The notes beneath the pieces were generated by a model. It made no database searches, was not told where the DNA came from, and saw only the letters and a program-made list of their open reading frames with translations. 64,000 bases of DNA from positions 15,394,844 to 15,458,843 of the forward strand of contig OX421496.1 of the NCBI GenBank assembly GCA_949126835.1, written 5' to 3'. A program made the translations under genes and the position numbers. Shown here one piece after another: positions 55,837 through 64,000 of the stretch (position 1 is its first letter; each line of letters opens with the position of its first letter). This DNA comes from Anisus vortex. Lineage: Eukaryota > Mollusca > Gastropoda > Planorbidae.

Positions 55837-56844
55837 CTTGTCTTGTCCTTGCCTCTAATTTTGAATTATCTAATTTACAAGTAAATTATGTTATAGAAAT
55901 GGGAATAATCAATATAAATTAACTTTTTGCACCCCCCAAAAAAATTAGTTGAAACCGGAAGTAAGGAACATATGTATATTGGCAATTCAGCTTTTTTAGA
56001 AGGTGTCATAAACAAAATAATATAATTATATTATTAATATTTCATGATACTTTTATGATCATAACCTTTAATCTAAAAAAATTAAATACAAATGGGTAAT
56101 AGTACTATTGTGTAGTGATAATAGATTGCAAATAATATTGATAAATACGCCGGTCTTCTTAAAAGAAAATGTTAATACAAAATACATCCATATCATAAAC
56201 AAAGTTATATATTTTAATATGCATAAACAGGAAGAACATGGGGAGATAATTGTGTTGATGTCTAACTAGTAGTGTCATCATTTACGGAAACAGCTGCTTT
56301 GTATAGTACAGTATAGAATAAAAAACACAAAACAGTAAATAAAAAAAGCTTTATAATGATCAGTTTTATTGTGTCCTCTTTAATTTAGAAAATAATACAT
56401 TTAAATTGTACGTTAATAATGCGTATCTAGCATTTTTACTTGTAGTCTTTGTCACATTGCCATTGCTTGCTGTTGCTTAGCTTAGATTTTAATTTTAAAT
56501 GATGATTGACATTGATTAATTTGATTGCTTGGGCTTGGAGTCCAGGTGACGCAGGTCCAGTTTGATGAGTTGACTTGGGACTTGGACCTAATTTAATGAA
56601 TGTCCCTTAGCCTTAACTTGCAACTTGATCACCTTCTTACTTCTTGTCACTAGACATTGTGACTGTCATTGATTGTCCTAATTCCTAATTAAAATTACGT
56701 ATAGGCTAGCCTACGTAGTGTAACGTAGGTATAGGCACAGGCCTACCTTACTTAACTTACTTAGCAGTCTTTTTATTTGTGGTAAGCTTGGTTATAATTA
56801 TAATGTGCCTATTATTAGGCTATATTCCTACTGCCTACTATATT
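55837..56844. other. NAA10-TRABD divergent intergenic region, first part
   Basis: AT-rich DNA between the NAA10 start (minus) and TRABD (plus). No coding block and no clear core promoter motif. TRABD must have at least one upstream non-coding exon, because its first coding exon begins at a splice acceptor (58320); that exon may lie here. Confidence 0.45.
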
Positions 56845-57330
56845 GGCTACATTGCCGGCGTTGCCGGTGAAAAAAAAAACAGGACTGTATAAGGTGCAGA
56901 TAACATTTTTTATAAACTACAATTAAAAGAAAGATAATAAATCTAATATTTAAATTATTATTTTTTTACTGAAGACTTTTAGGAAAGTAATTTAAAATAA
57001 ATATTGTAATCGGGTAAAAAAATAGGCAAGTATTTTTATTTAACAAAAATCTAATTGCCCGTAGATTTACAATGTCTTTTGTTTTTAAAAGTTTGAAAAA
57101 AAAATTGTAGAAAAAAAAGGTATAGTCTAACTGGAGAATCGAACCTGGGTTGCCCGCATAGCAGTCCGCTACGTTAACCACTGCGCTAGCGAAGACACAT
57201 GTCCGATGTGAAAAATTATTAGACAGTATATAGGCCTAATAGGTCAGTGACACAAACTCACAGGTTTTCAAATTGACCAATGGGGATCCGTGGGGACACA
57301 AACACAATCTTTTTATATATATAGATATAG
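56845..57330. mobile_element. Composite tRNA-containing repeat, family C, copy 1
   Basis: It starts near GGCTACATTGCCGGCGTTGC and ends GGGGATCCGTGGGGACAC...TATATATATAGAT. A minus-strand tRNA-like segment sits inside (A-box TAGCGCAGTGGTTAACG, B-box GGTTCGATTC, about 57197-57117). It is nearly the same as 62445-62990. Class not determined. Confidence 0.75.
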
Positions 57331-58320
57331 TACTATATATACTATATAAAAGTAAATACAAATATAAAATTTATTTTGCATGTTTTGACCCAATTTTTTT
57401 CCCTCGATTTTATTTTTAAAGTCACATGGGTTGCCTGAACAAATCAGATATTAGTTTAGTGGTTTCAAGCCAAAAAAGATACCATATAAAAATCCTATCA
57501 ATTTTTGTGCTCCTTTTGTTTTTAAACAAAAAATTAGATCTTTCAAAATTACAAATTATAAAGATATAACTGTTATTGTAATATTGTTTTAACTTCTGCT
57601 TTACTATTATTTCCTGTTCAATTTCTTTTAATTTGATAAAAAATACAGGTATCTTGCTAAACAAATCCTTTTAGAAATTCATGAATAAATAAGGGCACCC
57701 TAACAAAATCTAAATTCTGGCGCAAACCCTGCCAGCACGGAATAAGTTAAGAACATTTAAAACACTTATAACCACTTATATAAATAAAAATGCAAGACTA
57801 GACTCAGACCATGGATCAGGGTAGGACGCAATAATCTTCTTTATATAAATAGCGTCTGTAATATATAAGATAAGGAAACTGTGTATCAATGTATTTTTTC
57901 TACTCTTTGTTTACAATGAGGTTTTACATTTGATATTTACTTTTTTCTTGGCTTTGATTCAACAAACCTGCAACCTATTAAAACATAACCTAATAGATAT
58001 AGCAGTTTTCATACGGCTTCTGAAAGTTTGAGAAACTGGCTTGATTTTTCAAGTTTGGGAACATTTGTGAAAACTGATCAAGATTTGGGAAAGTTTGGGA
58101 ATTTCACTCAAATCTGTAAATTCTAGAATGTTTACTAACATACCTGTTATAGTTATAGTACAAACATAAAACCCAGTCAACACATTTTTAATCATAATTT
58201 CAAATATGAATAAACTAGTTGGGGCATAATCATTTTGTCATAAAAAAAAAAGGTTGTAATTAGTAGCCAAAAAAAAGAAAACTACTTTTTAATATGGGCT
58301 ACATCTTTATTCATTTGCAG
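57331..58320. other. Intergenic or TRABD 5' intron
   Basis: AT-rich with no gene seen. 57818-57875 carries a GGACGCAATAATCTTCT segment that looks like the 3' part of SINE family B. Confidence 0.4.
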
Positions 58321-58362
58321 AAAAAGAGAGAGATAAGGTGGATTCACTTGCATGTTCGGACA

Positions 58363-61300
58363 ATGTCACAGCATAGCACAGATGATGCTGATTTGACAAC
58401 CAATAATAATTCAGGACATATTGTTGTAGATAATGCTGAAAACAATAACGTGGGTGGAGCATCACTTTACAACAAAGAAGATGACGAGAGCAATAATGTA
58501 GAAAATGTTCAAACAGACAATCAATCTCGAAATGAGAATGAAGAGTTAGGGAAAGGTGATTATGGTGCTCTGAACAAAGCCAGAAGAGAGGAAGATAATG
58601 ATGGTAAGGTATAGGATGTTCATTTTAATAAATAGTTTTCAGTTTGGATTTGTTCGAACATTTTACAACAGTTGTTACATTTTACAGATATCTCATAATA
58701 AATTATGTTTATTAGTCCTTTCATAGGTCAATCTTTTTCACGTCTTTGTTGGGGACATTTTTCTATATATCAGCATTGTCCAAATGCAGGGTTATGGCCC
58801 AAAAAGCAAAAGCAAAGTTACCGGGTCGCTAAAATAAGAAAATTCTTCCAATCAATATGCAAAAGTATAATTCACTCCAATACAGACCTTTATCATAGAG
58901 CTTGCTTTTCTTGAAAATTGTGGGATGATTAATACTTGTTATATGTTACATATTGGCTAGTAAAGGTACTAACAATGTTAATGGATCACCAAGTAAAAGT
59001 ATTAATAAAAAGGCTTCACAAAAAATAAAGTTTTAGGGAACAATGTTATATATATATATTTAAAAGAAAATTCATTTTAGATTTAAAAAAATATATGTCT
59101 AATAGTAGTAATAGAACAGTAAAAAAAAATAATAATTTTTTTTTATCTATAAAAAAACAAACAATTCATTTCAAAGTGAATCAAAGTGTGCAATTTTAAC
59201 TGTCCCTATTATAATAAAAATATATTTAGGTATGTCATAAAATGTAACTCTTTAATTCATATATATTTCTACCAGTCTATGTTAGTCCCATAGGCCAGGC
59301 CCATATAACATGTAATTCCCTCATACAAAAGAATGGTGAAGATTCACCACTACCTCAGTTAGAATTTTTATTTCATAGAGCAGGCTATCCCAAACCTTTT
59401 TGTATACAAGGGGGTGGTTTTTTTTTGCACCAACATTTTTATCACCCGATACTAGTTTAGAAGTAACAACAGGTATGAATCTCTTCACAACCTTTAAGTA
59501 TTATTATAATGTAGTGATGTATAATCAGGTTCAAAGATCATGACATGTCAGCTTGAGGCCAAAAATACTGATTTAGGTTTATAGCTAGAACTTCACCATA
59601 TTCTGACCTACATTTTGACCCTTTTATTTTGTCTTTTAGAAACCCAGTAATTTTTCTTTCATGGCCCGGTGTCGGGTATGTGGAAATCTGCCATATAGGA
59701 TAAGGCGTATAGATACATTTTTTTAATCAATCATTTACTTATACTTTTTGTTTTTTTTCTTTTCTAAATGCCCAATGTGTTTCTAATAAAAAAAATAAAA
59801 CAATCTACAGATGATCTTTGGTTAAGTGATGAGGAAGACGAGGATGAAAATTACACAGACGATGAAGCAGAACCTGATCCTTTATCTCTTGTAAGAGTTC
59901 CGGTGCCACTGTCTGACCTGCCAGAAACAGTAACCTTACTAGAAAAAGATGGGTGCCTTGTTTACATAGTGGGAACAGCACATTTCAGTAAGGAAAGTCA
60001 GCAGGATGTATCAAAGGTACTATCATTATGATGATTGTATTGTCAGGTGTTATTTATATATTTTTATAACTACTTTTGATTTGACCGGATATTACTACGA
60101 TCACTTAATGTACCTATAAATCACAAATAACTAGATACAAATTTTTGAAAATGTTTTTTTCATAGCTTTAAATATGATTATAATTGTACATAATAATGGT
60201 CTAACTCTAATAGTTAAATTAGATTATGCAATTATTATTATTATTACTGCATGTTTTTAAAAGCAGGTTCATGATTTTAAACTTTTATATTTTTTTTTTT
60301 TATTTGGGCCATGCTAGACAACATTTAATCTGTTATTTAAATTAAAAGGTTTTTCAATATAAGTATTTATACCATAAACAGGGGCAAAGCCACGAGAGGG
60401 CTAAAAAAAAATAAAAAATTTGAACAGTTTAAGAAAAAAAATATGAACTAAAATCGTGCAAAATTTGATAAATGTTTGTCAAATGTTCAGCCCTACCTGG
60501 AAAAAATCCTGGGTTTGCCCCTGGTCATGAATAAATAATTTTTTTATCATGTTGAATGTGGAAAATACATTAAAACTTATTAAAACAGAAACAGAACAGC
60601 TTGATTCATGTTTTAATCTTTTTGGAACAAATTCTCTTCTAAAAGGTGATCCAGTCTACTAAGCCCCATGTCATAATGGTAGAATTGTGTCAAAGTAGAG
60701 TGAACATACTGAAAATGGATGAAGAGAAAATTCTGGAAGAGGCAAAAAATATTAACATGAGCACAATTCAGCAAGTTATCAAAAGAGTAAGACTATTACA
60801 TTTTTACATATTTATAAATTGACAGTTAGCCTATAGCCTATAAACATTCTTAATTTTTTCTAAATTTAATATGAAAAAAGAAGATGTGTGAATTTATTAT
60901 TGCTTTAAAATTATTAATTTTTATGTACTTTTGCATATTTATAATAATACCCACTGTGTCCTTGCAAAATGTTTGTTTATTAAAAATGAAAATGAACAAT
61001 GTAAGAAACAGAGAAAAAAAACAACACATTGTACAGTTAAAAAATGTTTTTTTCCTATTATTTGATATTGCTAAAATAACACATTGTGCAGCTTGCTCAA
61101 CTAGCGTACCGAAGGTCCCAGATTTGATGGCTGGGATTTGTTCCAGGGTCTGGCGGGTGTCCCTGAGTCTACCCAACTGTAATGGGTACTTGAGAAAAAT
61201 TTGGAGGAAGTAATAGTAGCTAGGCATTGTGCTGGCTATACAATCCATTAACATGCCTTGACCTTGGAATCAGTTCAATTTGGTCAGAATTTACCTTTTT

Positions 61301-63597
61301 ATACATTGTACAGTATACACTGGCATTATATTATTATAAACAAAGGAACACTGCATGGCAATACATTCAAGTTAAAGTAGTGAAAACTCAAATTAACTCT
61401 ATGCTACTTTAGTAGGCACATTCATACAGTTTGTCTATACACGCATTTAAAACTATCATAAAAAAAAAATACCGTTTGAAATTTATGTAAATTGGTCAAA
61501 CAGCCTAGGAGTCCATAAGCAACAGTTAATTAAACAAACAATTATATCATATAGATTCTATGTTGATTGTGTCCCAGAAATGTAATCCCTAGGAGGATAT
61601 GAGTTTATAAGTTTATAACCTTTAAAATTTATTTCACTGTTTTACTAGCCGAATATATTAAATTATTAAAGATTCATTTTGTTTTCTTGCATTCTATTAA
61701 GTATCAGTACTGTGTGAGTTGAGCATTGTTTATATTTGTCCTATAGAATGGTTTGATGCAAGGTATTCTGAACATCCTTCTCCTCAATATGTCAGCATAT
61801 ATCACAAAAGAGCTTGGGATGGCACCAGGTGGTGAATTTAGAGTAGCTTTTAATGAGGTATATTGTACGCAACCTTTTCTTTTGAATCCATTTTTATGTT
61901 TGATTTGCCATCCCACCCATTAAAACATTTGAACTCAAGGCAATGCTTCTAAACCTGAAAAAACTAACAACTTCATTTAAAACCTCTGTTCAACTGCTCC
62001 TCTTTACCTAAAAAACTTTCTTTGTATAGTTTTACAACTTAAAAAAAGCAAACAAATTATTAATAAAGTTATTTTTTTTTATTAATGGAAATGTTCTTTT
62101 ATTTAAGGCACAGAAATTAAAAGGTGGCTGCAGATTTGTTTTGGGTGACAGACCCATCCAGATCACATTACGCCGGGCCTTAGCGTCACTGAGTATATGG
62201 CAGAGGCTAAAATTAGCATATGCAATTTTGTTTTCAAAGGAGCCCATTACGTATGTTTGATCTTCTTTCACTTAATAAGATCTGTTGCTAATCATTAAAA
62301 CTAAAAAATCATTACTACTTTCCTTTTTTATTTTCTAGAAATTCAATGTAAGAATTCAATGATGATACAATAATAATGTGCATTATATGAGTGATTTTAA
62401 ATACATCAAATGCAGTTCTAAATCATAAGGGCATTATATTAATAACAAGCTACATTGCCCAGCGTTGCCCGGGTGAAAAAAAAACAGGACTGTATTACTG
62501 TATTATGTGCAGATAAAAATTGTATAAACTACAATTAAAAGAAAGCTATAAATCTAATATTTAAAAGAAAGCTATAAATTAGTATAAATCTAATATTTAA
62601 ATTATTTTTTTTTACTGAAGACTTTTAGGAAAGTAATTTAAAATAAATATTGTAATCGAGTAAAAAAAATAGGCAAGTATTTTTATTTAACAAAAATCTA
62701 AATTGCCCGTACATTTACAATGTCTTTTGTTTTTAAAAGTTTGAAAAAAAAATTGTAGAAAAAAAAGGTAGGCCTATAGTCTAATTGGAGAATTAAACCC
62801 GGGTCACCCGCATAGCAGTCCGCTACGTTAACCAATGAGCTAGCGGAGACGCATGTCCAATGTGAACAATTATTAGATAGTATATAGGCCTAGGCCTAAA
62901 TAGGTCAGTGACACAAACTCACGTGATTTCAAATTGACCAATGGGGATCCGTATGGGGACAAACAGTCTCATTTTATATATATAGATAATAATATTTGTA
63001 TAGCGCTGCCAACAAACATAATGTAAGCTCAGAGTGCATTTAACATACAACTAAGAACATGGACATTACTCTAGGCTAGGAGACAAAACTAACTGATGAT
63101 ATAAAAAAAAATATATTTTATGAGTGTTTTGTTACCTTAGATCTTTATGAGGTGTATTAATAACTAAATTTAAAAAACATTTTGCAGGAAGGAAGATGTT
63201 GAAAAGTGCAAACAGAAAGATATGCTGGAACAAATGATTGAAGAAATGACAGGAGAATTTCCTGCTCTTGGCAGAGTATTTGTAAAAGAGCGAGATATCT
63301 ATCTGGCTAATTCACTTCGTAAAATTGCAATACCTATAATGTGTCCTGATGCTCCTGATGGTAATTGTTTTTTTATTCTGAAATTTGTTAATTAGTTTCC
63401 TTACAGCATGGCTTTTTGTTTTGTATTGTATGTATGCATGTTTTATTTTAGATAATATATTTATAAATTATAATATATGGTTAATTCTAATTTTTAGGTA
63501 AAATTCCAAGTGTAGTAGTTGGTGTTGTTGGTATTGGCCACGTACAAGGTATTAAAGATAACTGGAACAAGGAACTGGATGTGGATGAAATTTGCAA
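58363..63597 (+). CDS. TRABD: TraB domain-containing protein (3' end outside window)
   Basis: Exons: 58363-58603, 59811-60016, 60646-60786, 61747-61857, 62108-62250, 63188-63360, 63498-63597. All are in phase, giving about 371 residues before the window ends. The first about 130 residues are acidic, Asn-rich and not conserved (NNVGG, WLSDEEDEDENYTDDEAE). Then comes the TraB/PrgY domain, matching human TRABD: VYIVGTAHFS (first GTAH motif), IMVELCQSRVNILKMDE, NGLMQG, AYITKELGMAPGGEFRVAF, LGDRPIQITLRRALASLSIW, KEDVEKCKQKDMLEQM, VKERDIYLANSLRK and VVGVVGIGHVQGIKDNW (second G-x-G-H motif). These Gly/His and Glu motifs are the presumed metal or catalytic residues of the TraB/TIKI superfamily. Human TRABD ends in a hydrophobic segment, which would lie beyond this window. 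The start at 58363 is the first ATG in frame in its exon; another ATG at 58352 is out of frame. Confidence 0.93.
60379..60523. mobile_element. Short MITE-like element, 145 bp
   Basis: The left end CAGGGGCAAAGCC and the right end GGGTTTGCCCCTG are inverted repeats (CAGGGGCAAA-CC). The flanking 8-mers ACCATAAA and GTCATGAA agree at five of eight bases, so an old target duplication is possible. It lies in the TRABD intron 60017-60645. A similar right end (CTGGCTTCGCTCCTG) is at about 44860-44876. Confidence 0.5.
61085..61285 (+). mobile_element. SINE family A, diverged copy
   Basis: Plus-strand family A words: ACCGAAGGTCCCAGATTTGA (degenerate B-box region), CCAGGGTCTGGCGGGTGTCC, CTGAGTCTACCCAACTG, GGCATTGTGCTGGCTATACA. 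It lies in the TRABD intron 60787-61746. Two opposite-strand open frames over this copy are not genes. Confidence 0.72.
62445..62990. mobile_element. Composite tRNA-containing repeat, family C, copy 2
   Basis: It starts near GCTACATTGCCCAGCGTTGC and matches copy 1 at 56845 over its whole length, with an extra internal duplication around AAAGAAAGCTATAAAT (about 62540-62590). The tRNA-like segment is at about 62783-62860 in minus orientation. It ends TATATATATAGAT. It lies in the TRABD intron 62251-63187. Confidence 0.8.
62990..63060 (-). repeat. LINE/SINE-type 3' tail fragment (minus)
   Basis: TAATAATATTTGTATAGCGC...AAGCTCAGAGTGC is the reverse of the 46866-46930 tail and, more loosely, of the GCGC-bearing LINE tails. 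It abuts the family C copy. Confidence 0.5.
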
Positions 63598-63884
63598 GTA
63601 TGAACGGATTATATATTGTACATTGCTTGTATTTTAAGTGATATATATTTATTTCTAAGTTTGTTTCCATTATAAAAATAATATATGTTTAAGTTTAACT
63701 AATTTTAGATTGATTTAATGGACAGACTTTTCCCACTTTTCCACTGTGTACACTAATGAACACCATGTTTAGTTTAAAATAAATCTTTATTTATAATTAG
63801 AAAATATTTATGTAAATGAAATCTTAAAATAAAATAATGGAGTACAATTATTATTACAATAATAATAGCTACAATAAATTTTGA

Positions 63885-64000
63885 GTGATGGGATACCAAA
63901 ATTTTTTACGATTCGATACGATTCCGATTCTACCCAATTATCCCGATTCCCGATACAATTCCCAATACGATTCAGATTCCTGGCCATTATTACATATATG
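63885..64000. repeat. CGATTC/CCGATTC degenerate repeat at the window edge
   Basis: Many words of the type CGATTC, CGATAC and CCGATTC in about 100 bp. Probably the edge of a dispersed element running out of the window. The stretch 63598-63884 shows no gene. Confidence 0.5.

Noticed and set aside
57117..57197. Possible tRNA gene (minus strand)
   Set aside because: The acceptor stem pairs at only about four positions and the same segment is embedded in the second copy of the same repeat at about 62783-62860.
60850..61254. Overlapping opposite-strand open frames of 134 and 109 codons
   Set aside because: Both run through a diverged SINE family A copy in a TRABD intron.

Overview
This 64 kb window is animal nuclear DNA, most likely from a gastropod mollusc (a heterobranch or freshwater snail). 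The reasons are AT-rich intron-bearing genes with lophotrochozoan-like protein sequences, several tRNA-headed SINE families, CR1/L2-like LINEs, and many copies of the palindromic word AGGCCTA. The organism is inferred, not proven. There is no operon, CRISPR array or bacterial feature.

Five protein-coding genes are recognisable, and exon borders were worked out by hand from splice sites, reading phase and family homology. (1) 2192-6739 (+): POGLUT1/Rumi, the ER protein O-glucosyltransferase of EGF repeats, with its 5' end uncertain. (2) 11966-23026 (+): Bicaudal-D, the dynein/dynactin cargo adaptor, 12 exons and 841 aa, with possible alternative 3' exons out to 27319. (3) 30732-38661 (-): a large leucine-rich-repeat type I membrane protein with a long N-glycosylation-rich stalk that contains four identical 90-bp repeats. 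(4) 47566-55836 (-): NAA10, catalytic subunit of the NatA N-terminal acetyltransferase, 7 exons and 183 aa. (5) 58363-63597 (+): TRABD, a TraB-domain protein, cut off by the window end. BicD and the LRR gene are convergent; NAA10 and TRABD are divergent. The genes are metazoan housekeeping or developmental genes and do not form a pathway together.

The rest is largely transposon-derived. It holds a 5'-truncated but almost open CR1/L2-like LINE in NAA10 intron 1, LINE fragments at 636-1368, 34715-35450, 36979-37450 and 42060-43075, a complete-ended but internally decayed hAT element at 39025-40851, a TTAA-bounded piggyBac-type MITE in a BicD intron, and at least three tRNA-headed SINE-like families. 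The region 38.8-47.5 kb is the most repeat-dense.

The most notable observations are: a SINE and a LINE in the same intron that share a 3' hairpin tail, as expected of a SINE/LINE partnership; the perfect 4 x 90 bp coding repeat in the LRR receptor-like gene; two consecutive GC-AG introns and a possible 10-nt microexon in BicD; and a POGLUT1 that lacks a visible KDEL-type retention signal. I saw no clearly unprecedented gene system. The LRR membrane protein is the only gene here I cannot assign to a named family.
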